DNA from: Paenibacillus glycanilyticus
Lineage (GTDB): Bacteria; Bacillota; Bacilli; Paenibacillales; Paenibacillaceae
NCBI RefSeq assembly: GCF_030161375.1
Contig: NZ_BSSQ01000004.1
Location: 62,001 to 126,000 of the forward strand
DNA length: 64,000 nucleotides
Direction: 5' to 3'
In this document: in pieces, positions 27,177-36,693 of the stretch
Position numbering within the stretch: the stretch's first letter is position 1
Layout of the letters: every line of letters starts with the position of its first letter
Translations under genes and position numbers: made by a program
Notes under the pieces: model-generated
Database searches by the model: none
Told to the model about the DNA's origin: nothing
What the model saw: only the letters and a program-made list of their open reading frames with translations

Positions 27177-28776
27177 TGATGATGTACCTATGTTGGAATA
27201 TGTGGCTTATTTGCTTCAGTCATTGGATTTGGGGCTGGACATTGTCGCTTCCGCTTCCAATAGCGATCAGGCGCTTGAAGATTTCCATGCTACGCTGCCT
27301 GATCTGGCCATTGTTGATATTGGGCTGCCCGGAATGGATGGACTGGAACTCGCGGAGACGTTTCGTATGATCAAGCCTGAAGTACGGCTCGTATTTCTGA
27401 CCTGTTATGAGGATTTCCAATATACGAAGAAAGCCTTCCAGTTGGAAGCGGATGACTATCTGATCAAGGACGAGTTATCTCCCGAACAACTCATGCACAG
27501 TCTCCGCAAGGCGATGAGCCGCTACCGCAGCCGGGAGGAATTGCTGGAGCATTATACATTCCGGCAAACGGTTGAACATAACAAAGAAGTGCTGCGGCAG
27601 AGCTTTTTCAAGCAATTGTTGTCCCCGGAAGGACCATCGGTCCAAACGCTTCTGTTCGGCGAGAGCTTGGGGATTAATTGGAGATTGCCGTATTTCCGCC
27701 AAGGCTTTATTCATCTGGACTCTGATTCCGTGTTTGAGCGGTACAGCTACGGCGATATGCCGTTAATCCAATTTGCCGTATACAATATTGCGATGGAGTT
27801 ATCCGGAGAATCGGATGGGATCACGCCGATTTTGACAGAGGAAGGCATCTGCTTCGTCTGGAATGTGCCGGATCCGGATTGTTCTTATCAGCCGCTCCTC
27901 GCATTTTTAACTTCTCTTCAAGAGAAAGTAGAGCATTACTTGAAAATTACGGTTCGCGGCTTTTATGCAACGCAGACCGTTACGCTCCGGCAATTCGGCC
28001 AAGTGTACCGCGCATGGCGAGAATGCCGCGACGATTATTTTTATAAGACTCCTCAGTTGATCAATCCGATTGATGTTCTCAATCCACGGCCGGCCTTTCG
28101 GCAAGCAACGGAGTGGAGATGGGATAAGGTTCGGAATATGTTGTCCCAAGCGCTTGAAGAAGGAAATGCAGCCTGGATTGACATGGCTGTTAATCAGTGG
28201 ATTCAACAAGCGGGGACGGAACAATTGCAGCCTCGTCTAACGAAAGAAGTATGCGGGGATTTTGTGCGGCAAATGTCTTTGGAGTCAAGCGGAGTCGCCG
28301 AGAACAACTTCCTGAACTGGTTGGGACAAGCTGTCCACATCAATGAGGCAGCCGCCTTGACGAAGCGGGAGCTGCGCAATTTGTGGCGGCAACATACGCA
28401 TGCGCCGGTGTCGGTTCAAGAGAAGGATAGCCGTCTGCAAGAGATTGACCAATTCCTGGATGCGCATGTTGACCGGATGATTACGTCCCAGGAAATGTCG
28501 GAACACTTGCACTTGAATGCTAGTTACTTCTCCAGATATTTCAAGAAGCTGGCTGGCATTAATTTCACGGATTATGTGAATCAGTACAAGATTAATATCG
28601 CCATCACGATGCTGGGCCGGCAAAATGAGACCGTAGAGAACGTAGCCTATACGCTTGGTTTCTCCGACCGGGCTTATTTCTCGAAAGTGTTCAAGAAGTA
28701 CAGCGGCAAAAGTCCAAGCGAGTACAAAAATCAAATTACCGGCGATTCGGAAGCCAGAAGTCAAAACTTTGCATAA
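27157..28776 (+). CDS. Response regulator with AraC DNA-binding domain, YesN family
   Basis: A 539-residue protein. The receiver domain (1-~125) has acidic pocket DDD, phospho-acceptor Asp54 in AIVDIGLPGMDG, and the Lys of YLIKDEL. A long linker follows. The C-terminal ~100 residues are an AraC double helix-turn-helix (LNASYFSRYFKKLAGINFTD, LGFSDRAYFSKVFKKYSG). AAGGAGG precedes ATG 27157 inside the kinase gene. It likely activates the importer upstream and the FAD oxidoreductase and secreted beta-helix genes around it. Confidence 0.92.
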   Translation: MKAMLIDDDVPMLEYVAYLLQSLDLGLDIVASASNSDQALEDFHATLPDLAIVDIGLPGMDGLELAETFRMIKPEVRLVFLTCYEDFQYTKKAFQLEADDYLIKDELSPEQLMHSLRKAMSRYRSREELLEHYTFRQTVEHNKEVLRQSFFKQLLSPEGPSVQTLLFGESLGINWRLPYFRQGFIHLDSDSVFERYSYGDMPLIQFAVYNIAMELSGESDGITPILTEEGICFVWNVPDPDCSYQPLLAFLTSLQEKVEHYLKITVRGFYATQTVTLRQFGQVYRAWRECRDDYFYKTPQLINPIDVLNPRPAFRQATEWRWDKVRNMLSQALEEGNAAWIDMAVNQWIQQAGTEQLQPRLTKEVCGDFVRQMSLESSGVAENNFLNWLGQAVHINEAAALTKRELRNLWRQHTHAPVSVQEKDSRLQEIDQFLDAHVDRMITSQEMSEHLHLNASYFSRYFKKLAGINFTDYVNQYKINIAITMLGRQNETVENVAYTLGFSDRAYFSKVFKKYSGKSPSEYKNQITGDSEARSQNFA

Positions 28777-28861
28777 GAACAGGTAATGAGGTTACACGCT
28801 ATCCTCCGGCCGGCCTTTCTATAATGGATAGATAAGGTTGGATGTACCAAGGAGGATACCC

Positions 28862-30232
28862 ATGTTCGAGAGAAAAATAGCATTGCCAGCCGAAGAGCTG
28901 ACCGTATTGCTTGATGTAGACGTACTAGTGGCGGGAGGCGGTCCGGCAGGCATAGCGGCCGCTATATCCGCGGCAAGATCGGGAGCGCGTACGTTATTGA
29001 TTGAGCAGCGGGGATTTCTTGGCGGGATGGGCACAGTTGCTCTTGTTCCCGCCTTTTGTCCGTATAGTGACGGGGAGAAAGCCATTATCCGGGGAATTGG
29101 TTTAGAACTGTTAGAGCGAATGAAAGCAGGTTGCGAGCCGGATTATCAAGAGCGGTTTGGTTCTGAGCTGGATTGGGTACCGATCGATCCGGAAGTGCTG
29201 AAGCGCGTATATGACGAAGCTGTTTTTGAAAGCGGTGCCAATGTATTGCTGCACACCTTCGTAAGCCAAACCGTGTTGGCTGCGGATGGCCGCCGAATGG
29301 AAGGGGTCGTCATCGTCAACAAGTCAGGCAGAAGTTTTATCCGGGCGAAGACGGTTATTGATGCGACGGGAGATGCCGATCTGGCTGCTCTGGCAGGAGC
29401 GCCGTTCCACAAAGGCGGGGAAGCCGGAGAGCTTCAGGCTGCTACCATGTGCTATATGCTGACGAACGTCGACCGTCCTCGGTTCCTGCAATATTTGCTG
29501 GAGAACGGGGATACGGATCAACTTCATAAGGCGGTTCAGCGAGCTCAGGCAGAAGGAGATCTGCCGCAAGGTCGTGATTCCGTATCCGGTCTGGCGTGGA
29601 TCTCCGACTATCTTGTAGGGGTGAATTTCGGTCATGTGTTTGGAGTCGACGGTTCGCGGGCGGAAGATTTGACGACAGGCGCTGTTGAAGGCCGCAAGCT
29701 GATCAAGCTCCAGCTAGATTTCTTCCGCGCTTATGTACCGGGTTTTGAACATGCCCATCTCGTGTCCAGCGGGGAACAAATCGGAATTCGGGAGACAAGG
29801 CGGATCGTTGGCGACTACGTGCTGACGCAGGAAGATTTCATGAATATGGCATCGTTTGACGACGATATTGCGCGCAATGCTTATTTCATCGATATTCACA
29901 TGGCTCGCAGTTCCGGCGCCATGCATATTCATCACCTTCCGCCGGGCAAATCGCATGGGGTTCCGTATCACTGCATGCTGCCGCTTGGACTCGATAACGT
30001 GTGGGTGGCCGGGCGCGCGGCTTCGTCAGACCGCGTCGTGTAAGGTTCGCTTCGGGTTATGCCGAATTGCTTCGCGATGGGCCAAGCATCGGGATTGGCC
30101 GCATCAATGGCGGCCGAAACGGATGGCCTCAGCCGGAATGTGGATATAACAAAGCTGCAAATCGAGCTTCTGCGGCAAGGAGCTTGGCTCGGGGAAGACA
30201 TCGCTTCAAAACTTCATACATCGAAGGAGTGA
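28862..30232 (+). pseudogene. FAD-dependent oxidoreductase interrupted by one in-frame stop
   Basis: It starts at ATG 28862 after AAGGAGG (28849-28855). The frame shows LVAGGGPAGIAAAISAARSG, GGMGTVALVPAFCPYSD and VIDATGDADLAALAGAPFHK. Codon 394 is TAA at 30041-30043, after SSDRVV. The same frame then continues for 62 codons as GSLRVMPNCFAMGQASGLAA and on to TGA at 30230-30232. Read through, the protein would be 456 residues, against 457 for the paralogue at 20712, which has DRQVLGSVRVMP at this point. One C-to-T change (CAA to TAA) explains it. The truncated product lacks the last FAD-contact segment. A base-call error is the main alternative. Confidence 0.88.
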
Positions 30233-30238
30233 TTGAAA

Positions 30239-32335
30239 GTGCAAAGAAACAGACGCCGGATCGCTGTATGGCCGTTTCTTGTGACGATGGGCTTATTGCT
30301 AACAGGGTTGTTGTCAGGTATAGGGGGTCAGGTGGCGGAAGCCGCGGGCAACACTTATTATGTGGATTCCAGCGGCGGCAGGGACAGCGCGGCAGGGACA
30401 AGCGAAGGAGCGGCATGGAAATCGTTAACGAAAGTAAACAGCATGACCTTTAGTCCCGGAGACCGGATCCTGCTCAAAGCCGGAGGCGTGTGGAATGATC
30501 AGTACTTGGACGCGAAAGGCTCGGGCAGCGAAGGCAATCCGATTGTCGTGGACCAGTATGGAACAGGCGCTAAACCCCGCATCGCATTTAATAATACAAG
30601 CGTAAGCGGCGAAGGATTTGGCGTTCGGCTTCGTAATGTCTCTTATTGGGAGATCAACAACTTGGAGATTACGAGCGGAGAGCAGTCTACCGATATGAGA
30701 AGGCACGGTGTTCTGGTAGTAGGCGAAAGTACCGGTGCCGGAGATTTCAAGCATATATACATCCGTAATCTCAATATCCACGATATTTTCGGTACGGACC
30801 GGAGAACAGGCGGCATCAACTTCCATGCCAGAGGAACAAATGCGTCGATCGAGAGCACCTGGGACGATGTATTAATCGAGAACAATACAATTACGAATGT
30901 GGCGGATACGGGCATTCAGACGATGACGGACGCTTTCTCCAATAGCGCCTGGACCCATAAGCTTGACGCATTCAAGCATGTTGTTATCCGAGGAAATAAC
31001 GTGGAGAAAATCCATCGGGACGGTATTCTTGTCCGGGCAGCACAATCGCCGCTGATAGAATACAACCGGACGAATGCCATTGGCGAAGCTTGTGATGTGA
31101 ATACGAGTATCGTCAATTATTTGGACAATATAGCGGTTGTAGCGGCTCAATGGGCTTATTACACGGATGGAGCCGTGTTCCAATACAATGAAGCTTACGA
31201 TACGCGAAAGCTTGACGGCGACGGTCAGCCGTGGGACTTCGACGTGATGGTTACCAACAGCGTCTATCAATACAATTACAGCAGCAACAATCAAGGCGGA
31301 ACGCTTCTTGTGATGAATGATACGAATAATAATATTTTCCGCTACAATATCAGCAATAATGACCTGGATGCGAACGGTGCCTTTAATCTGATTAGCGGCG
31401 GCGGGAATTTATACGTCTATAATAACGTCATTTACCGGTCGGGGACGCAGAACAAAGCGCTGACGCATGCCAGCTCCACGGGAATGGCCTATTACTCGAA
31501 CAACATTTTCTATAACGGAGCAAGCGGCCAATACACGAACAGCCCTAGAATGACCTATGACCATAACAGCTTCTACGGATTGAATTCGAGCGTGGCCAGC
31601 GATCCTTACAAAATCGTTGGAGATCCTAAATTCGTTAATCCAAGCACGGCAACTAGCCTGGCTACGGCTGCAGGGTTCAAGCTGGCGACCAATTCCCCTC
31701 TCATTAACGCAGGTGTTCAGGTGACGGGCAATGGCGGCAAAGATTTCTTCGGCAACCCGATCTATTACGGCGTTCCGGATATCGGTGCATACGAGCATCA
31801 AAGCGCAATTGCGCAGCCGGTTACGATCTTCTCCGATAATTTCGAGGACAATGACTATAGCGGTTGGACAACCTCCGGCGGCACTTGGAGCATCATGACG
31901 GACGGGAATCTGGTTCTGTCCCAAAGCTTGGCCTCAGGCGAAGCGCTTGCCGTTGCCGGCAATGCATCTTGGACGGATTATACGTACTCCGCACGTTTGA
32001 ATCTGCTAACGGCTTCGGGGAATGCCGGACTAGTCTTCCGTTACGCGGATAATTCCAACTATTATATGCTTCGCTTGAACGACAGCCTCGACAAGGTGGA
32101 GTTGTACAAAAAAAGCGCCGGTACTTTGACTCTGATCAGCAGCGCAAGCGCAACACTTACGCCTGGGCAATGGGTCAATTTGAAGGTGACCGCAAGCGGA
32201 AGCACCATTACGGGTTACTTGAATAACGCGCAGCTTCTTCAGTGGACCGACTCTTCGCCAATTGCGGCAGGCAAAATCGGCATTCGGATGCATACAAGCG
32301 TTGCGCGTTTGGATGATGTTCTGGTCGTACAATAA
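30239..32335 (+). CDS. Secreted parallel beta-helix protein, pectate-lyase-like, with C-terminal jelly-roll domain
   Basis: A ~698-residue exported protein. It has a basic N-terminus, hydrophobic core and an AEA-A cleavage region near residue 35. Residues ~40-500 are rich in short Asn/Ile repeats (DVLIENNTITNVADTGIQTM, VVIRGNNVEKIHRDGILV, NNVIYRSG), which are typical of right-handed beta-helix lyases or hydrolases (PL/GH28-like). Residues ~530-698 form a LamG-like sugar-binding fold (ASWTDYTYSARLNLL, GNAGLVFRYADNSNYYML, GQWVNLKVTASGSTITGYLN). GTG 30239 is 9 nt from AAGGAG; TTG 30233 is too close. It would cut plant polysaccharide outside the cell and supply the importer. The exact enzyme class is unclear. 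Confidence 0.82.
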   Translation: MQRNRRRIAVWPFLVTMGLLLTGLLSGIGGQVAEAAGNTYYVDSSGGRDSAAGTSEGAAWKSLTKVNSMTFSPGDRILLKAGGVWNDQYLDAKGSGSEGNPIVVDQYGTGAKPRIAFNNTSVSGEGFGVRLRNVSYWEINNLEITSGEQSTDMRRHGVLVVGESTGAGDFKHIYIRNLNIHDIFGTDRRTGGINFHARGTNASIESTWDDVLIENNTITNVADTGIQTMTDAFSNSAWTHKLDAFKHVVIRGNNVEKIHRDGILVRAAQSPLIEYNRTNAIGEACDVNTSIVNYLDNIAVVAAQWAYYTDGAVFQYNEAYDTRKLDGDGQPWDFDVMVTNSVYQYNYSSNNQGGTLLVMNDTNNNIFRYNISNNDLDANGAFNLISGGGNLYVYNNVIYRSGTQNKALTHASSTGMAYYSNNIFYNGASGQYTNSPRMTYDHNSFYGLNSSVASDPYKIVGDPKFVNPSTATSLATAAGFKLATNSPLINAGVQVTGNGGKDFFGNPIYYGVPDIGAYEHQSAIAQPVTIFSDNFEDNDYSGWTTSGGTWSIMTDGNLVLSQSLASGEALAVAGNASWTDYTYSARLNLLTASGNAGLVFRYADNSNYYMLRLNDSLDKVELYKKSAGTLTLISSASATLTPGQWVNLKVTASGSTITGYLNNAQLLQWTDSSPIAAGKIGIRMHTSVARLDDVLVVQ

Positions 32336-32342
32336 TTCCTTT

Positions 32343-32371
32343 TTGTCAAAATAAGATTGTTCCGCTATAAT
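32343..32371 (+). promoter_or_regulatory. Sigma-A-type promoter just upstream of a terminator
   Basis: TTGTCA (32343-32348), a 17-bp spacer and a perfect TATAAT (32366-32371). Transcription would start at about 32378 and meet a terminator hairpin within 10 nt. This is either a coincidence in a terminator region or an attenuated leader of the cdaR gene. Confidence 0.55.
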
Positions 32372-32382
32372 AGCTAGCATTC

Positions 32383-32413
32383 ATCCGATCTCCCCTTGGA
32401 GGTCGGATTTTTT
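32383..32413 (+). terminator. Terminator after beta-helix gene, or attenuator before cdaR
   Basis: 11-bp stem ATCCGATCTCC / GGAGGTCGGAT (one mismatch) with a 4-nt loop and five or more T. It certainly ends the upstream operon, and it may also attenuate the promoter at 32343-32371. Confidence 0.85.
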
Positions 32414-32481
32414 ATTATGTTTATTCATAAAAAGGTAAAAACTACATGAAAGTAACTTCAGACGGCGGCTGGTGAGTCCAA

Positions 32482-33642
32482 ATGATATCGGGAAAAAAAG
32501 CGCAATACATCGTTGAGGAAATGACGAAAATTATCGATCGTCCCATTAATTTCATGAATGACCAAGGCGTTATTATAGCGAGTACGGATAAATTCCGCAT
32601 AGGCTCGGTTCATGAAGGAGCTTCTGTCGTGCTGAGAACGAGAAAAGAACTGATTATCGGCACGAATGATCGGTTGGAAGGAACCAAAGAAGGGATTAAT
32701 TTGCCGGTTTATTTCGAGAATCGCGTAATTGGCGTCATCGGAATTACCGGCACGGACCAAGAAGTGATTAAGATGGGCGAGATTATCCGCAAGATGACTG
32801 AAATTCTCGTGAAAGAGGAGATCATCGATCGGCAATCCGAGCTCGTCAATCAATCGCGCGAAGTATTTATCAGGGAGTGGCTGGAAGGACAATGGAGCGA
32901 TGACAAAGACTTGTCGGCGAGAGGCTGGACGCTTAACATCAACGTTCACTTGCCAAGAGTAGCCGTTACTTTTTTGTTCACTTCTCCCTCAGAATTAAGG
33001 GAAAATCAACAAGTCGTACAACTTCAGCAGAATCAGAACCAGTTCTACACCCAGCTTCGAGAGGCAATCAAATTTAATGATCAGGATATTATCGTCCCCA
33101 TCGGGATGATGCAGTTCATTGTTCTGCTCACGTGGCCCGAGAACAGGGCGGATAAGAAAAAAGATTTCATCTCGCATAAAATTCAATATTTAATTAGGCA
33201 ATTGGCGGATCTTAAAGGTTATTCCGTGAAAGTAGGCGTCGGAGGATTTTATGAATCCTTCAAGAGTATCCCGCATTCCTACCAAGAGTCGAAGAAAGCC
33301 GGCATTCACGCCAGAGGCGCCAATGATTCCAAATTCGTTTTTTTCGATGACTTGGAGCTGGAGTTGTTGCTTGACGGCATTCCCGAAGAGCTTCGGGACA
33401 AATATCTCAATAAAATACTGGATGTTGGAGCAAATCCGCAGCTTGAAGAAATGCTCGAGACGTTGCGACAGTTTTTTATTTATAACCAATCCATCAACAA
33501 AACGGCCGATCATTTATTCATACATAAAAACACGCTGCAATACCGCCTTAACAAAATTAAAGAACTGACCGGATATGATCCAAGGGTGTTTGAGGAAGGC
33601 GTTTTATTGTATTTGGCGTTATATTTTATCTCCGGCAAATAA
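32482..33642 (+). CDS. cdaR: CdaR-type sugar-diacid/glycerate regulator
   Basis: A 386-residue regulator. Residues ~1-135 are a sugar-diacid-recognition domain (AQYIVEEMTKIIDRPINFMN, GINLPVYFENRVIGVIGITG). The middle is a GGDEF-like PucR region. The C-terminus is a PucR helix-turn-helix (SINKTADHLFIHKNTLQYRL). In E. coli, CdaR activates glycerate kinase and glucarate genes in response to D-glycerate or glucarate. Here the next genes are a GH13_18 phosphorylase and a glycerate kinase, so glycerate is the probable inducer. The likely target is the inverted repeat at 33657-33695. Only a weak TGGTGAG ribosome site is visible before ATG 32482. Confidence 0.9.
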   Translation: MISGKKAQYIVEEMTKIIDRPINFMNDQGVIIASTDKFRIGSVHEGASVVLRTRKELIIGTNDRLEGTKEGINLPVYFENRVIGVIGITGTDQEVIKMGEIIRKMTEILVKEEIIDRQSELVNQSREVFIREWLEGQWSDDKDLSARGWTLNINVHLPRVAVTFLFTSPSELRENQQVVQLQQNQNQFYTQLREAIKFNDQDIIVPIGMMQFIVLLTWPENRADKKKDFISHKIQYLIRQLADLKGYSVKVGVGGFYESFKSIPHSYQESKKAGIHARGANDSKFVFFDDLELELLLDGIPEELRDKYLNKILDVGANPQLEEMLETLRQFFIYNQSINKTADHLFIHKNTLQYRLNKIKELTGYDPRVFEEGVLLYLALYFISGK

Positions 33643-33656
33643 CGAATTGTTACATG

Positions 33657-33695
33657 TACCAAAATGAAGGCCGGGTATAGGCTTACATTTTGGTA
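33657..33695 (+). repeat. 10-bp inverted repeat, candidate CdaR operator
   Basis: Perfect arms TACCAAAATG (33657-33666) and CATTTTGGTA (33686-33695) around a 19-nt spacer, with no T-run, so it is not a typical terminator. A second, imperfect repeat (TGTGTAATTG near 33719-33728 and CAATTCACACA near 33745-33755) lies just before the GH13_18 gene. The 131-bp gap therefore looks regulatory. Confidence 0.5.
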
Positions 33696-33772
33696 TCCGT
33701 ACCATAGAGGCGCCTAGGTGTGTAATTGTATGATGGAGTCACTCCAATTCACACATAAAGGCGGTAAGTGAA

Positions 33773-35509
33773 ATGCAAATGACCTCTGATCAAAAGGGGC
33801 TTTCCAATAAACTAGCGTTTGTATACGGCGAGCACAAAGCTGCGCTTATTCTAAATCGAATCAATGAGCTTATTTCCAACTATCAAACGGGAACGGCAAA
33901 AGCAAAGTGGGTCTCCCAGAACGATGTCATGCTCATTACTTATGCGGACAGCCTTCGCTCCGAAGGAGAGCAGCCGATTGAGACGATGAACCGGTTCGGC
34001 CGCGAATATCTGCACAATTTATTCTCGGCTGTTCATCTGTTGCCATTTTACCCGTATTCCTCGGATGATGGATTCTCCGTTATCGATTACAGGGAAGTTA
34101 ATCCGAGCGTCGGCAACTGGGACGGCATTAAAGAGCTTTCCGAACAATTCGATCTGATGTTTGACGGCGTAATCAACCATATTTCTCAGCATAGCGAGTG
34201 GTTCAAACAATTCCTTGCGGGCAATCCGGAATATACGGGATACTTCGTGGAATCCGATCCGTCGGCAGACTACAGCAAGGTAACTCGTCCTCGCGCGCTT
34301 CCGCTGCTTACGAAGTTTGCTACGGCAACAGGCGACAAGCACGTATGGACAACTTTCAGCGACGATCAGATTGACCTTAATTACGAGAATGAGAACGTTC
34401 TTCTCGAGATCTTGGATATTCTTCTCATGTACGCATCGCATGGGGCTCGCTATCTCCGCTTGGATGCCATCGGGTTTATGTGGAAAAAGTTAGGGACAAC
34501 ATGTATTCACCTTGACGAGACGCATGCGATTGTGCAGATCATTCGCGAAGTGTTGGATCTGGCTTCGCCTGGCACCATCATCATTACGGAAACAAACGTG
34601 CCTCATAAAGATAATATCAGCTACTTCGGCAACGGTTATAACGAAGCGCATATGGTCTACCAATTCCCGCTGCCTCCATTGACGCTGCATACGATTTCGA
34701 CGGGGAACAGCACAAAGATCTTGCAATGGGCGGAATCGCTTGGGGATACAACCGAAACGACAAGCTTCTTCAACTTCCTGGCTTCCCACGACGGGATCGG
34801 CGTACGTCCGGTTGAAGGGATTTTAACGAAAGAAGAAGTTCAGTCCTTGGTGGACCGGGTGCAAAACCACGGCGGATTTGTATCCTACAAAGACAACGGC
34901 GACGGAACGAAGAGCCCTTACGAACTAAATATTAACTATTTGGATGCCTTATCCCATCCGGATGAAGAATATGGGTTAAAGGTAAAACGGTTTATGGCGG
35001 CTAACGGCATTCTGTTATCGATGATCGGCGTCCCGGGGATCTATATCCACAGCTTGCTTGGTTCGCGCAACGATTTGGAAGGCGTTAAAGCTACAGGACG
35101 TTATCGCTCCATCAACCGCGCGCAGCTCGAGTACAACAAGCTTCGCGATGAGCTTGGACAAGCCGATTCCTTGCGTTCCCAAGTATTGAAAGGGTTCCAA
35201 ACGCTTCTTGATATCCGGCGCGCAGAACCAGCCTTTCATCCGAATTCGGTACAACGTGTTCTTTACCTTCATGATCAGCTCTTTACATTGGTTCGTGAAG
35301 CAGAGAACGGAGACCAGATCTTCGTGGTCATCAACGTATCCAATGAGCCGGTTCGCACGACAATTCCCGTTGCCCAGCTTGGCTGGACGGAAGGTCAGTC
35401 CGTATCCGAATTACTAGGAGGAGAGGACGTATTGGTAAGCATTTCCGATGCACTGACATTGGAACCTTACCAAGTGAAATGGATCAAACGTTCCGGGAAG
35501 GCGGTGTAG
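33773..35509 (+). CDS. GH13_18 phosphorylase, probable glucosylglycerate phosphorylase
   Basis: A 578-residue protein of the sucrose-phosphorylase subfamily with conserved regions FDGVINH, YLRLDAIGF (nucleophile Asp231), ITETN (acid/base Glu273) and FLASHDGIG (Asp340). Characterised relatives with the DAIGFxWK and DGIG patterns split sucrose, sucrose 6'-phosphate or glucosylglycerate with phosphate. E. coli YcjM and a Meiothermus enzyme, as I recall, are glucosylglycerate phosphorylases, giving glucose 1-phosphate and D-glycerate. The glycerate kinase 2 nt downstream and the CdaR regulator upstream strongly favour glucosylglycerate. Sucrose remains the alternative, but no fructokinase of the usual type or invertase is linked here. 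Confidence 0.85.
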   Translation: MQMTSDQKGLSNKLAFVYGEHKAALILNRINELISNYQTGTAKAKWVSQNDVMLITYADSLRSEGEQPIETMNRFGREYLHNLFSAVHLLPFYPYSSDDGFSVIDYREVNPSVGNWDGIKELSEQFDLMFDGVINHISQHSEWFKQFLAGNPEYTGYFVESDPSADYSKVTRPRALPLLTKFATATGDKHVWTTFSDDQIDLNYENENVLLEILDILLMYASHGARYLRLDAIGFMWKKLGTTCIHLDETHAIVQIIREVLDLASPGTIIITETNVPHKDNISYFGNGYNEAHMVYQFPLPPLTLHTISTGNSTKILQWAESLGDTTETTSFFNFLASHDGIGVRPVEGILTKEEVQSLVDRVQNHGGFVSYKDNGDGTKSPYELNINYLDALSHPDEEYGLKVKRFMAANGILLSMIGVPGIYIHSLLGSRNDLEGVKATGRYRSINRAQLEYNKLRDELGQADSLRSQVLKGFQTLLDIRRAEPAFHPNSVQRVLYLHDQLFTLVREAENGDQIFVVINVSNEPVRTTIPVAQLGWTEGQSVSELLGGEDVLVSISDALTLEPYQVKWIKRSGKAV

Positions 35510-35511
35510 GC

Positions 35512-36663
35512 ATGAAGATCATCATTTCCCCGGATTCGTTCAAGGGATCCATGACGACCATGGATGCTGCGGATCAGATTGAAGCAGGCATAAGGGCGGT
35601 ATATCCGCAAGCCGAGACGTGGAAAATCCCTATGGCCGACGGCGGAGAAGGGACGGTCGATACGCTTCTTGCTCTTGTTGGAGGAGAGAAGATCAAGCAC
35701 CATGTTCATGATCCTTGCGGACGCCCCATTACAGCGAGTTATTGCTGGTCGGAAAAAAGCAAAACAGCCATTATTGAGACGGCTGCGGCTTCGGGACTTA
35801 CGCTTGTTCCGGAATCGGAAAGGGTTCCGGAACGCTTAACAACCTATGGAACCGGGCAACTGATTAAACACGCATTGGACCAAGGGGCAGCAAAAATCAT
35901 CCTTGGTCTTGGCGGGAGCGCAACCGTTGATGGCGGGGCAGGTTGCCTGCAAGCATTAGGAGTCAAGTTCTTTGACGGAGATAACAAGGAGCTTCAGGGG
36001 AGCGGCCAGATGCTCGCCACGGTCGAACGAATAGAATTTGCCGATATAGATCCGCGTCTTCATCAAGTTGATTTCGTCATTGCATCCGATGTCAAAAATC
36101 CTTTGCTTGGAGATCAAGGGGCTGTCTACGTCTTTGGACCGCAGAAAGGGCTACAGCCATCAAATCTGGATGAATACGAGAATAAGATGAGGAGCTTCGC
36201 GGATCAAGTCAAACAATCGACTGGCCGGGACGAACGTCATCAAGCAGGGGCGGGGGCGGCCGGCGGTCTAGGGTTTGGACTTATGTCCTTCTTGCCTAAA
36301 CTCCAAGTCATGAGCGGCTTTGAACTTATTGCAAACCTTAGTCATCTCGAAGAATTGATGAAGCAGGCTGACCTGATCATTACGGGAGAAGGCAAATTCG
36401 ACAGTCAGAGCTATCAAGGCAAGGTTCCGGTAGGGATTTCCCGGATGGCTATGCCGTATCAAGTTCCGGTTGTCGTGTTCACCGGCAAGATTGAGGGGAA
36501 TGCTTCTAACGCGCAAATGGAAGGCATTCGAATGGTCATTCCGATCGTTGACCAGGCTATGACGCTCGATCAGGCGATGGTTCAAGGGAAACCGCTGTTG
36601 TTCCGGTCGGTGAAGCGTTTCTTTGAAACGATTCGACTAACGAAAGAAAGTTTTGTAGGTTGA
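35512..36663 (+). CDS. glxK: Glycerate kinase (GlxK/GarK family)
   Basis: A 383-residue type I glycerate kinase that phosphorylates D-glycerate with ATP, in this family usually to 2-phosphoglycerate, which feeds lower glycolysis. It has the family start KIIISPDSFKGSMTTMDAAD, the MADGGEGTVDTL motif, LGLGGSATVDGGAGCLQALG and the ending TGEGKFDSQS. ATG 35512 is 2 nt after the stop of the GH13_18 gene; the frame upstream to 35479 lies inside that gene. Its place directly behind a phosphorylase that can release glycerate is the key contextual clue for the operon. Confidence 0.94.
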   Translation: MKIIISPDSFKGSMTTMDAADQIEAGIRAVYPQAETWKIPMADGGEGTVDTLLALVGGEKIKHHVHDPCGRPITASYCWSEKSKTAIIETAAASGLTLVPESERVPERLTTYGTGQLIKHALDQGAAKIILGLGGSATVDGGAGCLQALGVKFFDGDNKELQGSGQMLATVERIEFADIDPRLHQVDFVIASDVKNPLLGDQGAVYVFGPQKGLQPSNLDEYENKMRSFADQVKQSTGRDERHQAGAGAAGGLGFGLMSFLPKLQVMSGFELIANLSHLEELMKQADLIITGEGKFDSQSYQGKVPVGISRMAMPYQVPVVVFTGKIEGNASNAQMEGIRMVIPIVDQAMTLDQAMVQGKPLLFRSVKRFFETIRLTKESFVG

Positions 36664-36693
36664 TTCAGATGAATTATTGGAGGAGGTGGTGGA

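Noticed and set aside
30041..30043. TAA in the FAD oxidoreductase as a recoding (selenocysteine-type) codon
   Set aside because: Selenocysteine uses TGA and pyrrolysine uses TAG; the paralogue has an ordinary residue here, so a nonsense change or error is simpler.
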